Positions 37,204 to 47,225 of a stretch of 64,000 nt of DNA are shown here, one piece after another. The stretch covers positions 1-64,000 of the forward strand of contig CAVVST010000006.1 of assembly GCA_963750995.1 (NCBI GenBank). The letters run 5' to 3'. The position numbers and the translations under genes are program-made. Under the pieces are notes generated by a model. The model made no database searches and was not told the DNA's origin. It worked only from the letters and a program-made list of their open reading frames with translations. This DNA is from CAVVST01 sp963750995. GTDB taxonomy: Bacteria > Acidobacteriota > Vicinamibacteria > Vicinamibacterales > UBA2999. Each line of letters starts with the position of its first letter. The stretch's first letter is position 1.

Positions 37204-38504
37204 CTACTCAACCACTTTCACGTGTTCGAACATGTGCGTCGGCAGGTGGATCCCGCTGGCGGCAAGCCTTTCGGCGCAACGCGGCCGGATGCCCGTCGCC
37301 CGGAAGCGGCCGCGCACGTTCCCGTTGTCGGCCATCCCGGTCTTTTCGAAGACGAACAGGTCCTGCGTCGTGATCATGTCGCGCTCCATCCCGGTGATCT
37401 CGGTGATCGCGGTGACCTTACGGGTACCGTCGGCGACCCGCGAGACCTGTATGACCAACTCGATCGCGGAGGCCACCTGCTGCCGAATCGCTCTTTCGGG
37501 AATGTTCAAATTGGCCATCGCGACCATCGTGTCGAGCCGGTAGAGCGCATCCCGCGAACTGTTGGCGTGAATGGTGGTCAGGCTGCCGTCGTGACCCGTA
37601 TTCATCGCCTGCAACATGTCCAATGCCTCTTCGCCACGCACCTCGCCGACGATGATTCGGTCGGGCCGCATTCGCAGGGCATTGACCACCAGCTCCCGCT
37701 GTCGAATCGCGCCTTTGCCCTCGATATTCGACGGCCGGGTCTCGAGTCGCACGACGTGACGCTGCCGCAGCTTCAGTTCGGCGGCATCCTCGATGGTGAC
37801 CACGCGTTCGGCCGGTCCGATGAATCCGGACAGCACGTTGAGCAGGGTGGTCTTGCCTGCGCCTGTGCCACCTGAGACGAGCACGTTGAGGCGGCAGCTC
37901 ACCGCAGCATCGAGAAATTCAAGCATCGGCGCCGTGAGTGAATCGCGGGCGACCAGGTCGGTGGCACCGAGTCGATCGGTGCGGAACCGCCTGATCGACA
38001 GGGCCGCACCGTCGAGCGCCAGCGGCGGAATGATCGCGTTGACACGTGAGCCGTCCTTGAGCCTGGCGTCGACCATCGGGGTCGATTCGTCGATGCGGCG
38101 GCCGACGGCGCTGACAATCCGCTCGATAATCTGTTGCAGATGGCGCTCGTCACGGAAGACGATGTCGGTTTCCGCCAGACGGCCCTCGCGTTCGACGTAC
38201 ACCTGATCGAACCGGTTGACCAGAATGTCGGAGATCGACGGGTCGGCGAGCAGTGCTTCGAGCGGACCCAGCCCGAACAGCTCGTTGAACACGTCGATGA
38301 CCAGTGTTTCGCGCTCGCCGAAACTGAGCGGCGTCGTGCGCTGTTCCCGCTGAAGCAACTCAGTGATGATGCCCCGCAGCTCCGGCTCAGCCTCGGCCCT
38401 GCGCACCGTGGCCAGGCGATCCAGGTTGAGGCGATTCAGCAGCTCGGTGTGAATCCGCCCTTTGAGGGCTTGTACTCCGGACTCCGGGTGTCCGGAGCGG
38501 CCAT
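37204..38504 (-). CDS. tadA: Tad pilus ATPase TadA/CpaF (frameshift near the start)
   Basis: A secretion ATPase of the CpaF/TadA type. Motifs: LLADPSISDILVNRFDQVYV, DESTPMVDARLKDGSRVNAI, Walker A LVSGGTGAGKTTLLNVLSGF, Asp box VVTIEDAAELKL, Walker B RPDRIIVGEVRGEEALDMLQ, and His box HDGSLTTIHANS. The N terminus needs one base restored near 38476 (GAGTAC then CAAGCC), giving MAAPDTRSPEYQALKGRIHT then ELLNRLNLDRLATVRRAEAE from ATG 38504. Without this the gene would begin at GTG 38406. It drives pilus assembly with TadB and TadC. Confidence 0.92.
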
Positions 38505-38554
38505 GGATTCAGATGGGGCGGTCGGTGAAATGGTTGTCAGCACGATAATCTCCG

Positions 38555-39701
38555 TTAGGCGCGTCGGTATGTCAGTCTGGCCAGCAGTCCCGGCGCGCGC
38601 TCGGCCTGCTCGCGCGGTCGGACGCCGGACAATTGCTGCGCGAATCGCTTGAACGAGGCGGAAAGCTCGTTGTGGTTCTCGAGCGCCAGGGGCCGGCCTT
38701 TGTTGAGCGCCTGCAGCGCCACGCGATAGTTGCTGGGAAAGGTATGAGCGATGCGCACGCCGAGGGCTCGCTCGATGTCTTCGCTTGCGATCTCGGCGTT
38801 GCGATCCGAACGGCTGAGTACCGACAGCGACACGTTCCGAGCCATACCGCTGTCGCAACATCGTCACCAGTCGAGTGGCGCTCTTCACCGTGCCTACCTC
38901 CTGGTTGATCACGATGTAGATGGACCGCAGGTGGTCGAGACCGTCGAGCACCACGCGATCCGAGCGCGGCACATCCAGCACCGTGTGCTTGTAGTTCACC
39001 GCGGCGATTTCGCTGATCCGGCGCACTTTCTGTGGATCGTATGGACCAGCGGCGGGTGCCTCGGGCGCTGCCAGCAGATCGGTATGCGGCGCGACGGTCG
39101 TCACCAGGCTCTGGAGAAAGCTCTTGTCCAATCGATGCGTGTTGTCAAAGGCGTCGGCCAGCGAAAATCGGGGTTCAGCCCCGGTAAACACCGCCGCGTC
39201 CCCACATGTGCCGTGAAAATCGATCAGCAGTGAACGGCCGGGTTTGCTCAGATTCCCCAGCATGGTCGCGACATTCACGGCGATCGTCGTCGTGCCCACG
39301 CCGCCTTTCGCGCCGACGAAGCCGATCACGTGACCGACGTCGTCCGCGTCACTGCTTCGAGCGACGCGGTTGATGGCGGCGGTAAGAGCGGTGGATTCCA
39401 ACGGCTCCGGGACGACTTCGGTCACGCCGGCGCGCATGGCCTCGACGAGCAGCCCAGGATCGAGCGTCGAGGTAACGATGACGATGCCCGTATCGGGGTG
39501 CTTGCGGCGGAAGGCACTCACTGCCGCGGGCAGGGCCGACGCACCACGGAGGTCCAACACGATCGCGTCCGGCTGGTTGGCCGCGAATGCCAGTGTCTCG
39601 AAAGATTTGTCATCGATCGACTTGACCTGCAGCCCCGCTGCCCGCAGCAGCTCCGCTGGCCGCTGATCCCGTCCGCCGACTGTCACGACGTGCTTCAACA
39701 T
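38555..39701 (-). CDS. Tad locus ParA-like ATPase TadZ/CpaE (frameshifted)
   Basis: An N-terminal atypical receiver-like domain (QPDAIVLDLRGASALPAAVS; GIVIVTSTLD) precedes a MinD/ParA ATPase with a deviant Walker A (GFVGAKGGVGTTTIAVNVAT) and LLIDFHGTCGDAAVFTG. A one-base shift near 38840 separates MLRQRYGSER from VSLSVLSRSDRNAEIASEDI, then RVALQALNKGRPLALENHNE, and the gene ends at 38555. CpaE/TadZ proteins localise the Tad machinery at the pole. The gap to tadA is 50 bases. Confidence 0.88.
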
Positions 39702-39711
39702 GTCTAAGTCC

Positions 39712-41048
39712 CTAACGAATGAGCTGTATGAAGGTGAGAAACGACGCCCCTGGCGTCAGGCCGGGAGGACCCACGACGAAGTCGCCCGGATACATGACGA
39801 CACGGCCAAGGACATCGCTGCTGGTGAGGTCCTCGACAAAAAACCCGATGATATTGGTGACGCGGATGCATCGGCCGCCAATCGGACAGGAAAAGGCTCC
39901 TGTTCCCGGACCCACGCCTGGTTCCCAGGCGGTGGTCCAGTCGTTCTGGACTGACCTCCACTGGAACTCGTCCATGTCGAACACGGCGATCGGCACGATG
40001 CGCGGACTGAAGGGCGCACAGGTCGGTGCGCAAGTGCCCTGGACTGACTCAGTGGAGCTGTTCCACGTAGCCGCGGAGTCCTGGTTAATCAGCGAATCGG
40101 CATCGGTCGAGACCCCTTGAGTCGTCGGCCCAGACATCACGCCGGTTTCGGTCGGCAGGTAATCACCGACGCTGACCGGATTGCCAATGCAGTGCTTGAT
40201 CGCGGATTTGTAGTCGCTGGCGCCTGAATAGTAGCCGCCGTCACCGTCGGGAAGTTGCACCGGTAAGCTCCAGCCTGGCTCGACGTTGGTGTCAGCGGTC
40301 TGATTCGGATTGCCGCGCTTCAGCGTGACAGGCGCTCCGAGATCCGCCTCAACCGTGTAGCCAGTGCCGGTGCTGCCGCTACTCGGCGGCACATACACAT
40401 CCGTCATCGGAGTCAGCTCTACGGCGTTGGGCCCCACTATTTCCATCTTTCAAACTTCTTCGGAGTCAGTGCCGGGTTGACGTTGTCAATCCATTTGTCG
40501 GCGACGGCGAAGGGCCGCATGCAATTGGTCGTGTTGGCCGAGGCCACCCACGCCGTCGCTGTCGCCCGAACCAGTTGGGAATTCATCCCGAACACTTGGG
40601 CAAAAAAGGTCGGCACAGGAACGCTGTCGTCCGCGCCATCTCCGTCTATATCCTCGCCGTCACGGTGAACATCAACCCGCACACAACGTCCACCCGCCGC
40701 ATACGCCGGACAGGGCCAACTGACCAGCACCCCACCTTCGGCACCGATGACTTCGTTCGCTTGTGCCGCCGCGACGGCATGGTCGCGCACGGTGTCCTCA
40801 TCAACGGGAAACCCTGAGCCGGGATCGTCCTCAGGCGCGTCGAACGCGCGAGCGACTGCGCCGGCGAGCGCACCGGCATCCGCGGCGTTTTGCGCCTGGC
40901 GACGGGCCAGCCACATCACGCCGTAATCCACGACGAACACTGACAGGCCGATCAGTACCAGCAGCGCAAGCGCCACGTGTATGAGCGTCGCTCCGTCCTC
41001 GGCTGCCAGCCGGCGGGGCGTCGGTGTGGTGGTCATCGCATCATCCAT
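39712..41048 (-). CDS. TadG-like pilus assembly protein (frameshifted)
   Basis: The first 203 codons hold a TadE/G-type N terminus (DGATLIHVALALLVLIGLSV; YGVMWLARRQAQNAADAGAL) and end falsely in PKKFERWK. The second segment reads GPNAVELTPMTDVYVPPSSG, then GYTVEADLGAPVTLKRGNPN, and later RIVPIAVFDMDEFQWRSVQN and GRCIRVTNIIGFFVEDLTSS. The two are one protein, split by a one-base shift near 40440. Acidobacterial TadG-like proteins have this layout. It is anchored by the N-terminal helix with a large periplasmic part. Confidence 0.82.
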
Positions 41049-41062
41049 GGCTGGTGCAGCCC

Positions 41063-42488
41063 CTACCGGTTGGGAGTGCTCGCATCGGGGGCGTCGACGA
41101 GCCCGCCCCCGCCCTCAATCTGACTGCCAAGTTCGTCGCCGCGCTGGAGAAAGCGACGCTGCAATACCGGCAATGGCGGTACTTCGTCCGGATTCAGCGG
41201 TCTTACAAGCTGCGGCGTGATCAGGACAAGCAGCTCCGTCTGCTCGGCCCGGTCGGCTTTGCTGCGAAACAAATGTCCGATGATCGGCAGCCGCGAGAGC
41301 CCGGGGACCTCATTGACGTCGTCCTGGGACAGGTTGTTCATCAACCCGGCGATGGCAAATGACTGCCCATCCCGCAATTCCACTTCGGTCTCGGCGCGAC
41401 GGGTGGAAAGCGCCGGGATGCGAAAGCCGGAGAGCAGGATGCCGTTCGGGAAGTCCAGCGTGCTGACTTCAGGTCTGACGCGCAGTCGAATCGTGTCGCC
41501 GGCAACGGTCGGACGGAAGTTCAGCCGGACGCCGTATTCCTTGTAATCGATCGAAACGGCGTTGGTCGTTCCTTGAACGACGGGGATCGGAATCTCACCG
41601 CCGGCGAGAAAGCTCGCCTCCTGGCCGTTATAGGCAATCAGGTTCGGCTCGGCCAGGCTCTGGAACAGTCCTTTGCCGCGCAGCGCCCGGATCATCGCGC
41701 CGATGTCGTACTTCTGACTGAACAAGAAGATGTTGAGAAAATCGCCAAAGGTAAACTCTCCCTTGGCACTGGTCACATCGTCGCCAAATTTGCCGCTATC
41801 CTTGGTCCATTCGAGATTGTCGAAGCCTGGCGCCGCGAACTGCTGGGTGGTCGTCGCGTCCGAGGGTGTTGGCCACCCCGGCGGGACCCGTGAACAGCGA
41901 CACCCCGAGTTCCATCAGTGCGCGACGGCTCACTTCGGCAAATCTCACTTGCAGCATCACCTGCTGACTGCCGGCACCGCCCGGGAGCTGCAGCAGGTTG
42001 ACAATCTGCGCTTTCGGAGACGTGGCACGGGCAATCTCGGCGGCACGGAGCGAGATGTCGTTGCTCGATACCCGGCCCGAGAGGATGATCGCGTCACCAT
42101 TCGCGCTGATACGGAGCTCTTCACCCGGAAACAGCGCCTCGAGCCGCTGCTGGAGGGTCGAGACGCCGGGATCGACGACGATGTCGTACTGCCGGCGATT
42201 GGCGGTGCCCCAGACGATGAGACTCACCGTGCCTGGAGCTTTGCCGTCGATCAGCACTTCTCGAGGCTGAACAACGACCGCGTCAGCAATGGCAGGATCT
42301 GTCACTGCAATCCGCGTGATGTCGAAGTCGGTGGCGAGCACGGTCGACCGCCCGGCCGTCAACGTCACCCGCGGAAAGTCTGCGGCTTGCTGCGCCCGCA
42401 GCCCCACAGGAGCCGCGACCAGCCATATCAGGATCGGGTAGACCACCGCCTTACGGACGAGAGTCGAGTGCAAGATTCTAGCGATCAT
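41063..42488 (-). CDS. cpaC: Tad secretin CpaC/RcpA (frameshifted)
   Basis: Signal peptide, then the BON/N-terminal domain (VTLTAGRSTVLATDFDITRI; AVTDPAIADAVVVQPREVLI; GKAPGTVSLIVWG) and the secretin part (VMLQVRFAEVSRRALMELGV). A shift near 41865 connects ANTLGR to ATTTQQFAAPGFDNLEWTKD, then GEFTFGDFLNIFLFSQKYDI, EASFLAGGEIPIPVVQGTTN and GVRLNFRPTVAGDTIRLRVR. VPGLSRLPIIGHLFRSK and ELLVLITPQLV are the secretin signatures. It forms the outer-membrane pore of the Tad system. Confidence 0.92.
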
Positions 42489-42510
42489 TGAAATGCCATC
42501 CTTTGACGGA

Positions 42511-43398
42511 CTAACGAACTACTTCTTCGCTGCGTTTCGCAGCGCGGATCGTTTCAACGGTGTACTTTTGAGCCGGCGCTGGCTGGGGCTGGGGTGATGC
42601 GACCACGACCGGAGCCGGACGGGTCGCCGGTCTGCCCGGACGCGGCTTGCTGGCATCCGGAATCGGTGTCGCCGATGCGAACAGGGCGGCTTTGCGTACG
42701 CCAGTCGTGATGCTCGGCTCGACATCGAGTGGGTTCCGCAGGGTGAGCATGAGTTGCCCTTCGGCCTGAGCCAGGGCGACACGCTCGGCATCCTGAGGGG
42801 ACACCATCAGCGTGACCACGGTGGATCGGATGGCCTGTCCATCCTTCTTCGGCTCTTCCTGGTCGTAGCGCGTGCCGGCGCTCAAGACCTGCACATTGCT
42901 GACGACGACCCGCGAAATGGTGTCCTGCTGGCCGCCCTGCGAGTTCGGATCGATCACCGTCACGACATCGACACGGGTACCCGGGACGACAAACCCGGCG
43001 ACGCCAATGACCTCGTTGACCTTCACCGAAATGGCACGCATGCCCTTCGTGATCGTCGGCGGCAGCCCGGCACCCGCCTCGCGTGCGGCGAGCTTGTTCT
43101 CGGTGATCGGCTCGTTGGCGACCACGGAGGAAATCAGGCCGCGATCGACCACCGCATCGATCGAGTCGAAGCCCCCCTGCACGGGGGTCTTCTCGGGCCA
43201 GTCGACGAGCTTGATCGAGTCTCGGGTCAGCATCGTCCCGAGCGGCAGCTCACTGGCGGCTACCACCGCGTGTTTGGTGGCAATCTCGACTCGACGTTCC
43301 GGGATGCTGGTGACAGCTTTATACACACCGAAGCTGGCGAGGGCGGCCGCGGCGGTCGCGACCGTCACCACCACTAATGTTCGCGTCTGGCGATTCAT
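42511..43398 (-). CDS. cpaB: Tad pilus protein CpaB/RcpC
   Basis: A 295-residue protein with an N-terminal membrane anchor (LVVVTVATAAAALASFGVYK) and a SAF domain: VAASELPLGTMLTRDSIKLV, then NEPITENKLAAREAGAGLPP. The RcpC/CpaB core follows: GMRAISVKVNEVIGVAGFVV, PGTRVDVVTVIDPN, and TVVTLMVSPQDAERVALAQA with EGQLMLTLRNP. A proline-rich tail ends the protein. It stabilises or modulates the secretin. The gene is 22 bases from the secretin gene. Confidence 0.92.
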   Translation of the reverse strand: MNRQTRTLVVVTVATAAAALASFGVYKAVTSIPERRVEIATKHAVVAASELPLGTMLTRDSIKLVDWPEKTPVQGGFDSIDAVVDRGLISSVVANEPITENKLAAREAGAGLPPTITKGMRAISVKVNEVIGVAGFVVPGTRVDVVTVIDPNSQGGQQDTISRVVVSNVQVLSAGTRYDQEEPKKDGQAIRSTVVTLMVSPQDAERVALAQAEGQLMLTLRNPLDVEPSITTGVRKAALFASATPIPDASKPRPGRPATRPAPVVVASPQPQPAPAQKYTVETIRAAKRSEEVVR

Positions 43399-43420
43399 AC
43401 GTTTCTCCTAACTACAGCGC

Positions 43421-43904
43421 CTATGGAGCGCACGCACCGGCGCTAACTTCGGTCCGCATCGAGGATGTGGCGGTTAACGTCATCGTGCCGATCGTGGTCC
43501 CGAAAAAATCAGCGATCCCCGACAGGAAAAGCACCGGATGGTCGTAGGTGACGGTCACCGGCACCATCGATACGCAGGCCCCTGCGCCGCCGACTGGCGT
43601 GGGCACCGGGTCACCAGGGTCAACATCCGCGAGGGTCAGATCCATGCCTGCGGTGGTCAGATAGTCCTCGACGCGCGCCACCACGTCAGCGTCGTCATAT
43701 CCGCCGACGCCGCCCTGGAGAATGGCGATCCGCGCCCCTTCCCGCGCCGCGTTGGTGACGACTTCGTACTCGCGGAATATCAGTCCGAACTCGATGATGC
43801 CGAGCACGATCAACAGCAGCAGCGGCAAGCGTCACCGCGAACTCGACGATCTCGGCGCCGGACTCGCAACCCAGGCGAGCGCGCAACCGCCTCAGTGCAG
43901 CCAT
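43421..43904 (-). CDS. tadE: TadE-type pseudopilin (frameshift near the start)
   Basis: From ATG 43904 the N terminus reads AALRRLRARLGCESGAEIVE, then FAVTL. One extra base near 43830 interrupts PLLLLIVLGIIEFGLIFREY, then EVVTNAAREGARIAI follows. GAEIVEFAVTLPLLLLIVLG is the TadE motif, with the prepilin cleavage region at G-A-E. A periplasmic beta-rich part follows, ending in SAGACAP. The start overlaps the cpaA stop by 13 bases. TadE is a minor pseudopilin processed by the prepilin peptidase. Confidence 0.87.
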
Positions 43905-44410
43905 ATCGTCGTCACCAGTCCTGCAAATACCGGAACCGCATACGCCAGTCGCGGCCCTTTGCCACTCTCGAGCGACACCTCTGGGAGCGGTCGAAGGCCC
44001 GCGGCGCGCCAGTACAGGAGGAGCCGGCCGACGTTCGCCAGGGCTTGCCGCAGGTACGCGTGCCGAAGCGAGACCAGGACAGCAGCCACGCCCGCGAGCA
44101 GAACGCTGTGGATGGCGAGTGTCAGCGTGTCCGCGGGGCCCAGCCATGCGCCAAGCGCCGCCACCAGCTTCACATCACCCGCGCCCATTCCACCAAGCGC
44201 GAAGGGCAGGAAGAACACGGCGACTCCTGCTGCCCAACCGGTGATTGATTGGAGCGAGCCCGGCAGACCGGCGTTCATGGTGTGGAAAGCCACGCCGGCG
44301 AGCGCCCCTCCCAGTGTCAGAACATTGGGTATTCGGCGGGTGCGCACATCGGTCACGCATGAAATCAGCGCAATCACGATGGCGATGTATTGGCTTGCGC
44401 TCATTTCCAT
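43892..44410 (-). CDS. cpaA: Prepilin peptidase CpaA/TadV (A24 family)
   Basis: A 172-residue membrane aspartyl protease. The two catalytic aspartates are in SCVTDVRTRRIPN and GMGAGDVKLVAALG, the GxGD-type motif. Several hydrophobic spans surround them (IAIVIALISCVT; GWAAGVAVFFLPFALGG). It processes the Flp prepilins. It begins directly after the second pilin gene (stop at 44411) and overlaps tadE. Confidence 0.92.
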   Translation of the reverse strand: MEMSASQYIAIVIALISCVTDVRTRRIPNVLTLGGALAGVAFHTMNAGLPGSLQSITGWAAGVAVFFLPFALGGMGAGDVKLVAALGAWLGPADTLTLAIHSVLLAGVAAVLVSLRHAYLRQALANVGRLLLYWRAAGLRPLPEVSLESGKGPRLAYAVPVFAGLVTTIWLH

Positions 44411-44620
44411 TTACGGCGTCACTCCCGGATCGTTTGGTACCCAAATGTCATAGGCCGCGTCGGTGGAGCCCGAGAAAGCCGCGGCGATTGCGTCGCGGAG
44501 TACGGGAAACACCAGAACCCCCGCAACTCCGAACATCATGGCGAGCAGCGCGTACTCAACGAGGTCCTGCCCCTGGTCGTCTTTGCCCAGCAGTCGCAGC
44601 AGCAAATCAGCTCGAGGCAT
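44411..44620 (-). CDS. Second Flp-type prepilin
   Basis: A 69-residue protein from ATG 44620. It has a short basic leader (PRADLLLRLLGKDDQ), the Flp processing region GQDLVEYALLAMMFGVAGVL, and a C-terminal tail (SGSTDAAYDIWVPNDPGVTP) longer than that of the first pilin. Cleavage between G and Q would leave QDLVEY at the N terminus, as in Flp pilins. It may be a minor or modified pilin. It follows the flp gene by 65 bases, with cpaA immediately after. Confidence 0.82.
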   Translation of the reverse strand: MPRADLLLRLLGKDDQGQDLVEYALLAMMFGVAGVLVFPVLRDAIAAAFSGSTDAAYDIWVPNDPGVTP

Positions 44621-44685
44621 GGAGGGTGTGCCTGAAAAAGTGGAGTCGAAGGGGAACGCCCACTTCGACTCCTGTGGACGGTCGT

Positions 44686-44859
44686 TTACGCGATCGGGGT
44701 AACGATGCCAACAACGGCCTGGTAGATCTCGGCGACCTGCGTGCCGATCGTCTGAATAGCAACGACGCACAGCACCGTGATGACGCCGAGCAGCAGCGCG
44801 TACTCCACCAGGTCCTGGCCGATCTCTTCGCGCGTAAAACGGGTAAGCAGCTTCTTCAT
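44686..44859 (-). CDS. flp: Flp major pilin
   Basis: A 57-residue prepilin. Leader MKKLLTRFTREEIG, then QDLVEYALLLGVITVLCVVA, the Flp signature (G/QDLVEY). The short C-terminal tail is QTIGTQVAEIYQAVVG. TTAGGAGACAAGGA directly precedes ATG 44859, which sets the start against the longer frame. It is the first gene of the Tad operon, with a sigma-54 promoter candidate 68-83 bases upstream. Confidence 0.93.
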   Translation of the reverse strand: MKKLLTRFTREEIGQDLVEYALLLGVITVLCVVAIQTIGTQVAEIYQAVVGIVTPIA

Positions 44860-44926
44860 TCCTTGTCTCCTAATCAGTCGATTTGATTCACTGTGACGAA
44901 TTAACGTTCCACCCGGCTTCCTGTTG

Positions 44927-44942
44927 AGCAACGGCGTTGCCG
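44927..44942 (-). promoter_or_regulatory. Sigma-54 promoter candidate of the Tad/flp operon
   Basis: On the minus strand: CGGCAACGCCGTTGCT. It keeps GG-N10-GC and TTGCT and differs from the site at 14434 at few positions. Predicted start about 44916, leaving a 57-base leader to the flp ATG. The core is also the dyad GCAAC-N3-GTTGC. Confidence 0.6.
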
Positions 44943-45282
44943 TACTCGTGCGGTGCGGTGTGCGGCCTGACATCTCGTTCCCCTGCAGTGAGTTACCGAC
45001 GACCCGGTGGCTTCTGTGCCGAGATGACGCGCCAGGATGTTCAGGTCACGACCAGACCTTTCTCTTGTCACGGTGCGGGCGGCTGAAAGGCGGCACCAGC
45101 AGTCCTGTCCTGCGCTTCTGGATGCCCATGCGGGTGAGTGTGCGGAACGGTGCTCGCCATGTGCGCCAGCGCACAGTGCAGAGTCGAAGATGTGGCAGAG
45201 GGTGTTCCGAATCGATGCGAGGTCGGCTGGAGGCGAGTTACGGTTGACGGGACAGGAGCTCGCTCGTCCCGGGAGGCGTACG
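44943..45282. other. Intergenic region between the PilZ-like gene and flp
   Basis: These 340 bases hold no gene I can support. They form the upstream region of the flp promoter candidate and would be the place for activator-binding sites. Open frames crossing it on both strands are arginine-rich with no domain. Confidence 0.45.
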
Positions 45283-45885
45283 CTAAGAGAGAGCTCGCCG
45301 AAGGGAAGCCTCGTTCGGAAATCCGAACCAGAGGAACTGACAACCGACCACCCACCGTGAGCCAGCTCCCTCGAGCGCCTGCGACCGCGCGACCAGAATG
45401 TGGGCGAGGATGTGGCGGTCCCGCACAACCAGGCGAAGGGATCCCACAGTGCCGACGTCGATGCTGTGCGAGCTCTCGAACAGGCCCCCAACGGGGCTGC
45501 AATCGAGCAGTCGTACGCTGATGTCGCGAACCAGAAACCCGACGCGGTCTACAGCAGGGGTCGTGTCATCCATCACTGCCGTGTGCGCCACTGTCGGGCG
45601 TGGAGTCGTGACGCGCACTCGCAGCCGGTATCGGACGTCCCCGTCAATCACCGCGATTCGGCTTTCGGTCACGTGCGCCCGGAGCATGTGAGTGCGAGTG
45701 GAATCGCCAACCTCGATTGCCAGCTCCTCACCCTTGACGCCGGGTGCTCCGCTGATCACCAGGAATTCTGAACTGTTCTCAGACTCGACATCGACAGCGT
45801 GAAGGATACGGAGCAGTCCGGCCGCGGGCGGCACTACTGAGACGCGCCGGTGGCTCCGCCGTCCGTGCCTGTGTTCATCACTCAA
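45283..45885 (-). CDS. Protein with two PilZ-like domains
   Basis: A 200-residue protein. The first half begins RRSHRRVSVVPPAAGLLRIL, with an RRxxR-like start, then SEFLVISGAPGVKGEELAIE and a short beta barrel. The second half has VRDISVRLLDCSPVGGLFES, with the DxSxxG pattern of PilZ, and VGTVGSLRLVVRDRHILAHI. PilZ domains usually bind cyclic di-GMP, but the first arginine motif is separated from the DxSxxG by more than usual, so binding is uncertain. Its position before the Tad operon suggests control of pilus function. Confidence 0.6.
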   Translation of the reverse strand: MSDEHRHGRRSHRRVSVVPPAAGLLRILHAVDVESENSSEFLVISGAPGVKGEELAIEVGDSTRTHMLRAHVTESRIAVIDGDVRYRLRVRVTTPRPTVAHTAVMDDTTPAVDRVGFLVRDISVRLLDCSPVGGLFESSHSIDVGTVGSLRLVVRDRHILAHILVARSQALEGAGSRWVVGCQFLWFGFPNEASLRRALS

Positions 45886-46050
45886 TCGAATCTCCCTTAC
45901 GGCCGACAGCCCTTCGCGGCCACAGGATGCCTCGGTCGCAAGGTGAGTGCCGTGTCCGAAGGATCATCACCGTCCGGAAACAGGCGGGAACGGTCACTTT
46001 CGCGCAGCGAGAGCCTTTCATCGTCTGGTCGGCGCAAGATGCAATGTTCG

Positions 46051-46455
46051 CTACGGCGCCAGACACGCGCTCTCGATCACGAGTCTGTCTCCATCCAGAG
46101 TGTCGTGCCTTCGCAGTGTGCCGGCCGGCAATTCAATGACAGCGTACCCACGCAGTGCCGCCACGATCCGAGAGGGGGGCACGATCGAACGACTCTTCAC
46201 GATGCGTCCGTCTCGAGTCACGACAGCGATATCGATGGGGAACCGCATGCCGAACGTATGAACGGCGGTGGTGGGGGCGATGATCATGGCCTGGCCACTT
46301 TCGAATCGATCGTGCCGGAGTAGCCCGATCCGGCGGCTGCTCGAATCAAACGCGCAGCAAATGTGATCAGCCAGCGATTGTCCGTTCCGGATATTCCGCA
46401 GCGTGCACGGTGCGGCCGGTCGTCGGAGCAGCGGCGCGACGAATGCGGTGCTCAC
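46051..46455 (-). CDS. DUF192 family protein
   Basis: A 134-residue protein with the DUF192 pattern: LRNIRNGQSLADHICCAFDS, SSRRIGLLRHDRFESGQAMI, then TTAVHTFGMRFPIDIAVVTR and VIELPAGTLRRHD. The HTFGMRFPIDI core is the family signature. Many members are exported; this one has no clear signal peptide. Function unknown. It lies 18 bases after the barrel gene at 46473 and upstream of the PilZ-like gene on the same strand. Confidence 0.85.
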   Translation of the reverse strand: MSTAFVAPLLRRPAAPCTLRNIRNGQSLADHICCAFDSSSRRIGLLRHDRFESGQAMIIAPTTAVHTFGMRFPIDIAVVTRDGRIVKSRSIVPPSRIVAALRGYAVIELPAGTLRRHDTLDGDRLVIESACLAP

Positions 46456-46472
46456 GTTGGCTCACACCCTAT

Positions 46473-47147
46473 CTAGAATGCGATTCCGACCGCGACTCCA
46501 GCCGTGGCGATGTCAAAGTCAGCATCGCCGCTATGGAACGGCTTTCTGAACCGGTAATCGAACTGGACATACGCCCGCCGAACGACCACGGCCACGCCCG
46601 CAGTCAACTCGCCGAGAGGCTTGTTGGTGTTCGTTTGTGAAAGGTCGAGGACGCCGGCGGTGCCGCCGAACTGTGATAGATACGCGGCGGTCAGGTTGCC
46701 GCGGCTCTGCTCGGCGATGGTGCGACGTAGGTTGATGACGCCGATGCCAGCGCCGACGAAAGGCCGCACTGCGCTGGCGGTGGGCATCAGATACTTGGCG
46801 CCTGCGGTAATCGACCGCCCGCGGTCTCGTCCCTGGAAATGCCAGGGCGTGCCGGTCGCGAACGACAGCTGTGCGCTGACGTCGTCAAGCTCAGCGCGCG
46901 TCTCATCCGACATCAGATTGTCGTAGTACGAAAACGTGAGGTAGACCTCGACATTTGTCGTCGCGCTCTCCGCAATTTCGGCCGAGAATACCGGCGCAAC
47001 ACCGTCGGTGATGAGCGTGCTGGCACTGCCGATCAGATAACCATCCGCCCAGCGGGGCTTTGGCGCTTCGCGATTCTGCGCAAGGGCGGGTGTGACACAC
47101 GTCACGGCAGCAACGGCAACAAACGCTATCGATCTAAAGAGACGCAT
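46473..47147 (-). CDS. Outer-membrane beta-barrel protein
   Basis: A 224-residue exported protein: signal peptide AFVAVAAVTCVTPALAQ, then amphipathic strands alternating with short turns (TNVEVYLTFSYYDNL; ITAGAKYLMPTASAVRPFVG; GELTAGVAVVVRRAYVQFDY), ending ATAGVAVGIAF with a C-terminal aromatic residue as in OmpA/OmpW-type barrels. About eight strands fit the length. Role unknown. It is followed by the DUF192 gene at a short distance. Confidence 0.75.
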   Translation of the reverse strand: MRLFRSIAFVAVAAVTCVTPALAQNREAPKPRWADGYLIGSASTLITDGVAPVFSAEIAESATTNVEVYLTFSYYDNLMSDETRAELDDVSAQLSFATGTPWHFQGRDRGRSITAGAKYLMPTASAVRPFVGAGIGVINLRRTIAEQSRGNLTAAYLSQFGGTAGVLDLSQTNTNKPLGELTAGVAVVVRRAYVQFDYRFRKPFHSGDADFDIATAGVAVGIAF

Positions 47148-47225
47148 GAGATCTCTCCGGCGGCATCTCGATTGGGACGCCGCGTCTGTGGGCCGGTCAA
47201 CGGCCCGTCACAATTGAAACGGTGT

